From the NCBI GenBank assembly GCA_022827835.1, contig JAJEIO010000032.1, positions 243,748-307,747 of the forward strand: DNA of 64,000 bases. Reading direction: 5' to 3'. The notes beneath the pieces were generated by a model that was not told the origin of the DNA, did not search any database, and saw only the letters and a list, made by a program, of their open reading frames with translations. Both the position numbers and the translations under genes were made by a program. Positions 8,283 to 15,795 of the stretch are shown here, piece after piece. Positions within the stretch are counted from its first letter, which is position 1, and each line of letters opens with the position of its first letter. This DNA is from Candidatus Latescibacterota bacterium (GTDB lineage Bacteria > Latescibacterota > UBA2968 > UBA8231).

Positions 8283-8380
8283 ATTGTTACTCCCCTTACA
8301 TTAATCTGTCCTTTAACAGCGGCGGATATGAGGGCGATTCGGTACTTCTTGAATAGCTCAATCGCCGTTTCTTTCTCAAG
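8279..8380 (-). pseudogene. 3' remnant of a type I restriction specificity subunit gene (hsdS)
   Basis: About 33 codons read FLEKETAIELFKKYRIALIS and then AAVKGQINVRG, which matches the conserved HsdS C terminus (I.LLKE.R.ALISAAVTG.IDVR). Upstream of residue 57 of the open frame the sequence no longer resembles HsdS and becomes antisense to a VapB-like gene, so the rest of the subunit was lost. Its stop codon overlaps the start codon of the putAbiC gene. Confidence 0.72.
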
Positions 8381-8438
8381 AAAGGCGACGGTCCATATTT
8401 TTGTTGAAAAAATGAAAAATAACAACGAGGTGTTATTT

Positions 8439-8630
8439 ATGAATACAACAGTTACCTTAGACTCGGAAATCGTCCAAGCCATCCAGCAGGCGACAAAGCA
8501 AAAAGACAAAGCCGCCGCAGTGCACATGGCATTAAATGAATACCTGCGCATGCAAAAGCTCCACGAGCTAGCCGATCTGGCCGGTACTGTTGAGCTACGC
8601 TATTCCAACGACGAGTTGGAGGCGATGTAA
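8439..8630 (+). CDS. VapB-like ribbon-helix-helix antitoxin, apparently without toxin
   Basis: A 63-residue protein from the ATG at 8439: a short beta strand MNTTVTLDSEIVQAI, then a helix-turn-helix-like region ending ALNEYLRMQKLHELADLAG, typical of the VapB/DUF2191 antitoxin family. The open frame extends upstream to 8328 but that part is A+T-rich and not conserved in type; ACGAGG lies before the chosen ATG. VapB genes normally overlap vapC, but the 29 bases after its stop lead straight into the tail of the opposite-strand DUF1016 gene and no PIN-domain protein is present. It is probably an orphan or a regulatory relic. Confidence 0.7.
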   Translation: MNTTVTLDSEIVQAIQQATKQKDKAAAVHMALNEYLRMQKLHELADLAGTVELRYSNDELEAM

Positions 8631-8659
8631 GAGCTTGGACTCCGCATACTTCCGAAAGC

Positions 8660-9673
8660 TCATCGGTCGCCTTCTACGGCGGACTTGCATTGCAAATAAA
8701 ACTCTTGCAGTTTGGCTTCCAGCAGTTTCTTGTCGGGCAACTGCATCTGATACTCGGCAATTAAGGCGGGCGAGAGTGTCCGGTTGAGGGCGTACTCGAC
8801 TACTTCCTCGTCTTTGTTCGCACACAGCAAGACGCCGATGGATGGGTGTTCGTGCGGCTTTTTTATATCGCGGTCCAGAGCCTCCAGATAAAAGCTGAGC
8901 TTGCCCAAATACTCCGGCTCGAACCGTCCTACCTTCAGTTCAAACGCGACCAAACAGTTAAGCCCCCGATGAAAGAAGAGCAGGTCAAGCGCAAAATCGC
9001 GATCGCCGACTTGGAGGGGAAACTCGGCACCCACAAAACAAAAATCTCGCCCTAGTTCGACCAGAAAATCCCGCAGCCTTGCAATCAGTGCTCGCTGTAA
9101 ATCAGGTTCGGCGTGGTCGCCCGGCAAGTCGAGAAACTCCAGCAAATAGGTGTCTTTGAGCACTTCGTGGGCTTCTGGCTGCATTTGTCTCAGCACTGCT
9201 GAGACTTTTGGCGGATTGAGTACGGCTCGCTCAAATAAGGCCCCTCGGAACTGGCGTTCAAGTTCACGGCTGGACCATTTTTCGCGGATCGCCGTTTTCA
9301 GATAAAACTCGCGTTCTTCTGGGGTTTTACTCTGTGACAGGATGATGAGGTTGTGTGTCCAAGGTAATTGTCTCACCAGTGGTGCGACTTTTTCATCGTC
9401 CCAATAGGTCGCGTAAAATTGTCGCATCCGAAACAGATTCGGCCGCGTAAATCCTCGCAGGCCGGGCTGCGTCGTTTTGAGGTACTTGGCCAGTTGATCG
9501 ACGACTCCCTCCCCCCAAGCGGCGGATTCCAATTTGTTATGGATATACGCCCCGACTTGCCAGTAGAGTTCAACGAGCATGGAGTTGACAGCCGAGTACG
9601 TGCGCTGTTTTGCCACGGCAATCATCTGAGCGACTTCATCGAAATCGCGGCTGGGGATCACCTCGTTACTCAC
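8660..9673 (-). CDS. DUF1016 (YhcG-like) PD-(D/E)xK nuclease family protein
   Basis: About 337 residues. The N-terminal DUF1016 domain (SAVNSMLVELYWQVGAYIHN) is followed by FYLKTAIREKWSSRELERQ, and the C-terminal nuclease-like domain has DLLFFHRGLNCLVAFELKVG with a D...E.K signature. The start is best placed at GTG 9673, which overlaps the fdh catalytic-subunit stop as GTGAGTAA; the longer frame to 9949 is a shadow of that gene. Family members are predicted restriction-like nucleases linked to mobile elements or DNA repair. Translational coupling to a formate dehydrogenase gene is odd. A fragment of this gene is duplicated at 7098-7218. Confidence 0.88.
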   Translation of the reverse strand: MSNEVIPSRDFDEVAQMIAVAKQRTYSAVNSMLVELYWQVGAYIHNKLESAAWGEGVVDQLAKYLKTTQPGLRGFTRPNLFRMRQFYATYWDDEKVAPLVRQLPWTHNLIILSQSKTPEEREFYLKTAIREKWSSRELERQFRGALFERAVLNPPKVSAVLRQMQPEAHEVLKDTYLLEFLDLPGDHAEPDLQRALIARLRDFLVELGRDFCFVGAEFPLQVGDRDFALDLLFFHRGLNCLVAFELKVGRFEPEYLGKLSFYLEALDRDIKKPHEHPSIGVLLCANKDEEVVEYALNRTLSPALIAEYQMQLPDKKLLEAKLQEFYLQCKSAVEGDR

Positions 9674-12386
9674 TTTCAACCAACGCCTCAATGCGCACCG
9701 GACAGACCTTGAGCTCGGCGGTGTGGGTGACGGGGTCGTAGCCGGAGCCGGTGAGGATGTTGATTGGCACGTCATTGAAGCTGAAGCTGGCAAAGACTGT
9801 GCCGCGCGGCGAGCGGGTGGTACCCTTGACGCGGATTTCAATGGCACCGCGTGCGCTCGACAGGCGGCACAAGCCTCCGTCTTTGAGGCCCCAATCGGTG
9901 AGGTCTTCGGGGTGGACTTCGAGGCGCTCTTCGGCGAGTAGGTAGTCAATTCCTTGAGAGCGGCCGGTCTGGGTGCGGGTGTGGTAGGCCTGGAGCCGGC
10001 GGCCGGTCGTCAGCCAGACCGGGAACTCGGACGAAATGGTCTCGGCTGGGTCGCGGTAGCGGATGATCTTGAAAAGGCCGCGGCCGTTTCTGAAGGCTCC
10101 CTCGTGCAAAATCGGCGTCCCCGGGTGATCCTTTTCGGGGACGGGCCAGTGGTATTCGCCCTTGTCGATCCGGTCCCAATCGAGGCCGGCGTAAATGGGC
10201 GAGAGGCCGCATAGTTCGTTGAACACGTCCTCGGCCGAGGTGTAGTCGAAGCCATTGAAGCCCAGCCGCTGGGCGAGTTGGCTTATGATCCACCAGTCAG
10301 GTTTGGCCTCGCCGGGCGGGGGCACGGCTTGGCGCAGGCGCTGTACCCGGCGCTCGGTGTTGGCGCAGCTCCCGTCGGTCTCGGCAAAGGCGCTGGCGGG
10401 GAAGACCACATCGGCCAGCGTCGCGGTCTCGGTGAGAAAGATGTCGATGACCACGAGGTGATCTAAGCTCTTGAGGGCGTGCTCGCAGTGATGGCGGTCC
10501 GGGTCGGAGACGAGGGTGTTTTCGCCGTCGATGATCATGGCAAAAATCTCGGTGCCGCAGCGGTTGAGCGCTTGGACCTTGGTGATGCCTTTGTCTAGGT
10601 CCATTTCCCGACCGTAGAGCGCGGTGAATTTTTCTCTGTATTCAGGTTGGTCAGTAGGTTGGAAGCCGGGGTAATTGGATGGAACGGCCCCAGCGTCGCC
10701 GGCACCTTGGATGTTGTTCTGCCCGCGCATGGGATTGATGCCAGTGCCCTCGCGGCCAACGTTGCCGGTCAGCAGGGCGAGATTGCACAGGCTCTGGACG
10801 TTGTCAACGCCGCAGATGTGCTCGGTGATGCCGAGGGTGTAGTAGATGCCGGATTTATCGCCGGCACCGTACCAACGGGCGGCTTGTTCAATGTCTGCGG
10901 CGGGGACTTCGGTAATGGTCGAAGCCCACTCGGGCGTGAACTCGACGACGTGCTCTAGGAATTGCTCAAAATCGGCTGTGCGCGCTTCCATAAAGGCGCG
11001 GTCTACTAAGTCGTCGCGGACGATCACGTGGGCCATAGCCAGCAAGAGAGCTACGTCCGAGCCGACACGGATGGGCAGGTACAGATCGGCCATGTCCGCG
11101 AGGTCGGTCTTGCGTGGGTCGGCAACGATCATTTTGGCCCCGCGCTTGAGGGCCTTCTTGATGCGCGTGGCCGCGACCGGGTGGCACTCGGTCATGTTGG
11201 TGCCGATGCAGAAGATCAGGTCCGGTTTATCCATGTCGGCCAAGGGGTTCGACATGGCACCGCGTCCGATGGTGGCTGCCAGACCGGCAACCGTAGGGGC
11301 GTGTCAGGCACGGCTACAGTTGTCTATGTAGTGCGTGCCGTAGCCTCGGCGGATGAATTTTTGCAGGCAGTAGTTGGCCTCCGAGGGCGTGCGGCCGGAG
11401 GCGACGCCGTAGATGGCGTGGCGGCCGTGCTCGGCGAGCACCTTGGCAAAACCATCGGCGGCGCGGTCGAGCGCGGTGTCCCAATCGGTGGGATGGAGTT
11501 GGCCGTCCTCGCCGCGGACTAGGGGCTGGGTGAGCCGGTCGCTATGCTGGACGAAGTCAAAGGCAAACTGGCCTTTGATGCACAGCGCGCCCTCGTTGGC
11601 CGGGCCGTCCATGGCCGGTTGGATGCCGACCAGTTTATCCTCTTTGGATAGCAGATCCACTGAGCAGCCAACGCCGCAGTACGGGCAGACCGAGCGGGTC
11701 TTTTCGATCTCGCCGGGCAGGTCGGCGGCGCGCAGGGCCTTTTTGTCGGCGAGGGCACCGGTGGGGCAGGTCTGGACGCATTGGCCGCAGAAGGTGCAGG
11801 ACGAATCCTTGAGTAGGCCATTGAACTCGGTGGTGATCTGCTTGTGGAAGCCGCGACCCATCGCGGCAATGGCGTGGTCGCCTTCCTGCTCGGCGCAGAC
11901 GCGGACGCAGCGGTTGCACGAGATGCACAAGTCGTAGTCGCGCAAGATGAAGGGGTTGTCGTCGGTGGGATGCGCCTGGCCCGATTGCGCGCCTTGGAAG
12001 CGGCCGGAGCGGGCTTGGTAGCGATCGGCGAGGTCGGTTAGCTCTTGCGAAGCGTACCCGCGCAGGGGATCCACCTCGACTTCGCGGTTTTCCGAGACGA
12101 CCATTTCCAGCAGCGTCTTGCGGTGCTTTTCGATGGCCACGGTCGATGTTTTGACGACCATGCCGGGCGTAGCTTGCGACGTGCAGGAGGCGACCGGATT
12201 GCGCGCTCCTTCGACTTCGACCACGCAGAGCCGGCAGGCCCCAAAAGATTCTAGGCGCGGGTCGTAGCAGAGGGTGGGAATGTCGCGGCGATGGCGCTGA
12301 GCGACCTCATAGAGAGTCTCGCCGGGGTCAAAGGAGACTTCTTCGCCGTCTAAGGTCAGGGTGTGTTGTTTTCCATTGGTATTCAT
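9666..12386 (-). CDS. fdhA: Selenocysteine-containing formate dehydrogenase catalytic (alpha) subunit
   Basis: One 906-residue polypeptide if the in-frame TGA at 11304-11306 is read as selenocysteine. Domain order: [2Fe-2S] ferredoxin domain (FGACRLCVVEVEG, about residues 45-60), an NADH-dehydrogenase G-like segment, and two [4Fe-4S] clusters (CISCNRCVRVC and CTFCGQCVQTCPTG). Then come the Fe4S4 entry motif CPYCGVGC of the molybdopterin oxidoreductases and the Mo/W-bisPGD domains to the C terminus. The TGA falls in DNCSRA-U-HAPTVAGL, the exact place of Cys/Sec in formate dehydrogenases, and a SECIS-like hairpin follows. Formate would be oxidised and electrons passed to the fused NuoEF-like partner encoded 16 bp upstream. 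Calling TGA as stop would wrongly give 360- and 529-residue pieces. Confidence 0.93.
11274..11306 (-). promoter_or_regulatory. Selenocysteine UGA codon and bacterial SECIS hairpin
   Basis: After the TGA (11304-11306) come 11 bases and then GGTTGCC (11286-11292), loop GGTCT (11281-11285) and GGCAGCC (11274-11280), a 7-bp stem with one G-U pair. The stretch TGACACG...CGGTTGC.GGTCTG is nearly the same as the Escherichia coli fdhF SECIS apical region known to bind SelB. Distance from UGA and loop content fit bacterial SECIS rules. Confidence 0.88.
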
Positions 12387-12402
12387 AGCATAAGGTCCTC
12401 GT

Positions 12403-14106
12403 TCAGACGCAGACGCGCTGAGCTACTTGGTCGGGAAAGTACTTGAGGAGGCTATCGGTGATAAAGGGGGCGGCCATGCCGAGACCGCAGGCGCTGGTGG
12501 ATTTCATGACGTCGCCGATGTCTTCTACTTCGGAACGCCAAGTTGCTAGGTCCGCAGGCCCTTCGCCAGCGAGTCGTTCAGTCAGCCGCTGGGTGCCGAT
12601 ACGGCAGGGAAAGCACTTGCCGCAGGACTCCTCGGCAAAAAAGGCCATGGCTTGGCGGGCAATATCCACCATGTCGCGGCGGTCGTCAAAGGCCATGATG
12701 CCACCTGCACCGAGCATCGAGCCACGAGCGCGGATCGCCGGTTCGTCGAGGGTGACGTCGAGGTCGTCGCCGGCGAGAAAGCCGCCCGAGATGCCGGCCA
12801 TAGTAACGGCTTGGATCTGACGGCCCGGCTCCGGCCCGCCGGCCCACTCGTGGAGCAAGGTGTTGAGCGGCAGGCCAAAGGGTACTTCGTAGTTGCCCGG
12901 CCGCTGTACATCGCCGGAGAGACTGATGACCTTGGTGCCTGGGTGCCCGTCGAGGCCTAGCGAGCGATACCACGCCGCACCTCGTCGCACGATTTGGGGG
13001 ACTGAGGCCAAGGTTTCGACGTTGTTGACAGCCGTGGGCAAGTCTTCAAAACCGTGCGTCACCGGGAAGGGTGGGCGGTTGCGCGGATAGGGATGTTTGC
13101 CTTCGAGGCTGTTGAGCAGAGAACCTTCCTCGCCGCATATGTACGCGCCAGCGCCGCGGCGGATGTGGAGTTCACAGGAGAAGTCGCTGCCGAGAATGTG
13201 CTCGCCGATCAGGTTGGCGGCGCGGGCCTCGGTTATCGCGTTGGCGAGGATGGCGTTGATTTCCGGGTATTCGTAGCGCAGATAGATAAAGGCGCGGGTA
13301 GCGCCGGTAGCGTATGCGGCGAGGAGCATGCCTTCGATGACCGCGTGTGGGTCCCATTCGAGGAGGGCGCGATCCTTAAAGCAGCCCGGCTCGCCCTCGT
13401 CGGCATTGCAGACGACGGTTTTGGGCTCGCCTGGGGCCTCGGCAACGGCCTGCCACTTCTGGCCGGTGGGAAAGCCCGCGCCGCCTCGGCCAGCGAGTTG
13501 GCTGTCGGCAATGAGAGCCACCAGTTCGGCTGGTTCTCCGGCGAGGGCTTGTTGCAGTGCTTGGTACCCTCCGCTTTGGCGATAGCCGGACAGGGTGGCG
13601 CGGCCGGGGGTACGGATGTCGGCAAAGACGCATTCCTCGTACCCGCCGGGATTGGGCGCGGGCAGGGGCGAGGGGCTGGGTGCAAGGGTTTCTGCGTCGG
13701 TCCCGACTAGCACTTGATCGCCTTTGATGACCGGGATGGGGTCGTCGCAGCGGCCGGCGCACGGCATGGGCGTGGCATCGGCGAGGCTGGCGCAGAGCGC
13801 GTCGGCCCCGCGTAGCGCGCATATTGGGCCGGTGCAAACGCGCGGGGCACTTTGGCCGGGCGCTTGGCGGGCGAAGTGGTGGTAAAAGGTAACGGTGGCA
13901 AAAAGCTCGGCGAGAGGGATTTTTAGGCCCGTTGATACGGCCTTGAGCGCTTCTTCCGACAAATGGCCGTCGCGGTCGTGGAAGGCGTGCAGGAGCGGCA
14001 ATAGGGGAGCGGTTTCGCGCTGCCAGCGTGCGACGAGCGCGTCGTCTGTAGGGGAGATCAAGCTAGGTACCTTATTGGATAATTGGTCAAACCTGTACAC
14101 GGCCAT
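12403..14106 (-). CDS. Formate dehydrogenase diaphorase subunit, NuoE-NuoF fusion
   Basis: 567 residues. The first 130 or so form a thioredoxin-like NuoE-type [2Fe-2S] domain (FYHHFARQAPG, then VCTGPICALRGA and CAGRCDDP). It is followed by a NuoF-like domain with the NADH/FMN motifs GRGGAGFPTGQKW and GAGAYICGEEGSLLNSLEG, an SLBB segment, and the terminal [4Fe-4S] site ESCGKCFPCRIGT with the distal Cys in SACGLG. It transfers electrons from the catalytic subunit to NAD+. The ATG at 14106 has no clear ribosome site; a TTG at 14061 preceded by AAGGT is an alternative. It is the first gene of the operon with fdhA and, by coupling, the DUF1016 gene. Confidence 0.9.
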   Translation of the reverse strand: MAVYRFDQLSNKVPSLISPTDDALVARWQRETAPLLPLLHAFHDRDGHLSEEALKAVSTGLKIPLAELFATVTFYHHFARQAPGQSAPRVCTGPICALRGADALCASLADATPMPCAGRCDDPIPVIKGDQVLVGTDAETLAPSPSPLPAPNPGGYEECVFADIRTPGRATLSGYRQSGGYQALQQALAGEPAELVALIADSQLAGRGGAGFPTGQKWQAVAEAPGEPKTVVCNADEGEPGCFKDRALLEWDPHAVIEGMLLAAYATGATRAFIYLRYEYPEINAILANAITEARAANLIGEHILGSDFSCELHIRRGAGAYICGEEGSLLNSLEGKHPYPRNRPPFPVTHGFEDLPTAVNNVETLASVPQIVRRGAAWYRSLGLDGHPGTKVISLSGDVQRPGNYEVPFGLPLNTLLHEWAGGPEPGRQIQAVTMAGISGGFLAGDDLDVTLDEPAIRARGSMLGAGGIMAFDDRRDMVDIARQAMAFFAEESCGKCFPCRIGTQRLTERLAGEGPADLATWRSEVEDIGDVMKSTSACGLGMAAPFITDSLLKYFPDQVAQRVCV

Positions 14107-14332
14107 GTTGAATTTCGATTAGCACTCGAATATCCCAAGCATCTTTACACGCTGTAATCGCTTGGACATAAGGCAAGTGGTGCCCGCGATTGGGAGCGTT
14201 TTGATAGGCACCTGAATGCTTGGCATTGCGGCGTCCCGGTGGTGAATTAAGAAACATAAGGGAGCATAATTCGCGGTCAACCTCCATCCCGTATGTCTTG
14301 AAAGATTTGACGCAATTTTGCGATGCGTACAT
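14087..14332 (-). CDS. Unrecognised small ORF in an A+T-rich gap
   Basis: An 81-residue open frame with ATG at 14332 and neutral composition (starts MYASQNCVKSFKTYGMEVDR) that overlaps the start of the diaphorase gene by 20 bases. I recognise no family. The 14107-14401 stretch is distinctly A+T-richer than its flanks and otherwise holds only the presumed promoters of the divergent fdh operon and ATPase gene. The frame may be chance. Confidence 0.25.
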   Translation of the reverse strand: MYASQNCVKSFKTYGMEVDRELCSLMFLNSPPGRRNAKHSGAYQNAPNRGHHLPYVQAITACKDAWDIRVLIEIQHGRVQV

Positions 14333-14401
14333 ATTTTAACCCTATAAAAATATGCGCGTAAGAATTTTATCACAGTTGTATTATATGCGTATAGGAATGA
14401 A

Positions 14402-15778
14402 ATGTTTCGAGCTGCAATTTGTGATCTGAAGAACTGGCAGACCAAACCAAAGCGCAAACCGCTGGTGGTTCGGGGAGCCCGGCAGGTGGGGAAGACTTAT
14501 CTGATCCGACAATTCGGCCATGAGTGCTTCCACAATACGGTAGAGTTGAACTTCGAGCGGCAACCAGAACTGGCACAGCTATTTGAGTCCAAAGACCCAA
14601 ATCAGATCCTCCCGTTGATCGAGTTGCAGTACAACGCGGCTATCAACCCCGGGGAAACGCTCCTGTTCCTCGACGAGATCCAAGCGGCTCCACAGGTTTT
14701 TGAGGCATTGCGCTACTTCTTTGAGGAGCGCCCCAATATCCACGTCATCGCCGCAGGTTCGCTACTCGAATTCGCGCTGGCAGGGCCATCCTTTGCAGTG
14801 CCTGTCGGCCGCATTGAATACCTGTATCTCGGTCCTATGACCTTTGAAGAGTTCTTGCTGGCCCAAGGCAAAGAGCGCCTCGTTTCTTTTATCCGTTCCT
14901 TTGAATTTCCCGCCACCATACCCGACCCGTTGCACCGTCAGCTACTGGACGCTGTGAGGGAATACCTAGTGGTGGGAGGGATGCCGGCCAGTGTGTTTGC
15001 CTACACCCGATCCGCGTCGCTGGCCGATACCGAGTCGGAGAAACAATCGATACTCGAGACCTTTGCCGAGGATTTTGGCAAATACGCGCGCCGAGCCGAC
15101 CCCGATAGGCTGCGCAAGGTGTTCACCCGCCTGCCGCTGCTGATCGGTCAGCGGCTGAAATACGCCCAGATTGACCGGGACGATCAGGCGCGAAATCTGG
15201 CCCATGCTTTGTCGTTGTTGTGCAAGGCCCTAGTTGCTTGGCGCGTCCATCACAGTGCTTGCAACGGCGTCCCGCTGCGGGCGGAGATCAAAGAGACTGT
15301 GTTTAAGCCGCTGTTCCTCGACGTTGGCTTGATGTCTAGTGCTTGTGGTCTCAATCTGCTGGACTTTACCAGCGCAACGGATGTGCTGCAGGTGAACCAA
15401 GGGAGTGTCTGCGAGCAGTTTGTCGGACAACATCTGCTCTACGGGCAGCCTTCCTTCGTTCGGCCGGAGTTGTTTTTCTGGATGCGAGAGAAGGCATCTT
15501 CCAATGCCGAAGTCGATTACGCGATCAGCATGGGTACTAAAATCATCCCGGTCGAAGTCAAGGCGGGCAAGACCGGCACGCTCAAGTCGTTGCAGGTCTT
15601 TCTCAAGACCAAGGCACAGAACATAGGAGTGCGCGTGAACAGCGGTCCTCCTGCTCGGCATACGGCCAACTACGCCTTGCCTGGGATGGCGGACCAATCT
15701 TTTGAATTGGTCTCGATCCCTTTTTACCTAGTGGGACAATTGCGTAGGTTACTTGGAGAAAAGCAAAGCAACGGCTAA
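14402..15778 (+). CDS. AAA-type ATP-binding protein with DUF4143 domain
   Basis: 458 residues. Walker A GARQVGKTYLIRQ lies at about residue 25 and Walker B LLFLDEIQAAP at about 85. Sensor-like HVIAAGSLLEFAL and the GGMPASV and RLRKVFTRLP regions are typical of the AAA_14/DUF4143 family. The C-terminal DUF4143 part carries NAEVDYAI...IIPVEVKAGKTG, resembling a PD-(D/E)xK-type core. Such ATPases are common accessory genes of unknown role, sometimes linked to toxin-antitoxin or defence loci. The ATG at 14402 lacks a strong ribosome site. Only 17 bp separates its stop from the start of the giant helicase-nuclease, so the two are probably co-expressed. Confidence 0.88.
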   Translation: MFRAAICDLKNWQTKPKRKPLVVRGARQVGKTYLIRQFGHECFHNTVELNFERQPELAQLFESKDPNQILPLIELQYNAAINPGETLLFLDEIQAAPQVFEALRYFFEERPNIHVIAAGSLLEFALAGPSFAVPVGRIEYLYLGPMTFEEFLLAQGKERLVSFIRSFEFPATIPDPLHRQLLDAVREYLVVGGMPASVFAYTRSASLADTESEKQSILETFAEDFGKYARRADPDRLRKVFTRLPLLIGQRLKYAQIDRDDQARNLAHALSLLCKALVAWRVHHSACNGVPLRAEIKETVFKPLFLDVGLMSSACGLNLLDFTSATDVLQVNQGSVCEQFVGQHLLYGQPSFVRPELFFWMREKASSNAEVDYAISMGTKIIPVEVKAGKTGTLKSLQVFLKTKAQNIGVRVNSGPPARHTANYALPGMADQSFELVSIPFYLVGQLRRLLGEKQSNG

Positions 15779-15795
15779 TACACTGGCTATTGAAC

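Noticed and set aside
8381..8551. Upstream half of the 90-residue ORF before putAbiC
   Set aside because: This part is antisense to the VapB-like gene and not HsdS-like; only the last 33 codons match HsdS.
9674..9949. N-terminal extension of the DUF1016 protein
   Set aside because: Low-complexity Ala/Ser/Pro sequence that is a frame shadow of the fdhA 3' end; the GTG at 9673 fits the family start.
11304..11306. TGA taken as a true stop of a 360-residue ferredoxin-like protein
   Set aside because: Frame continues in the same reading frame with the missing formate dehydrogenase part, the codon is at the Cys/Sec site, and a SECIS-like hairpin follows.
13054..13710. 218-residue ORF antisense to the NuoEF-like gene
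   Set aside because: Shadow of a well-supported gene with no recognisable domain.
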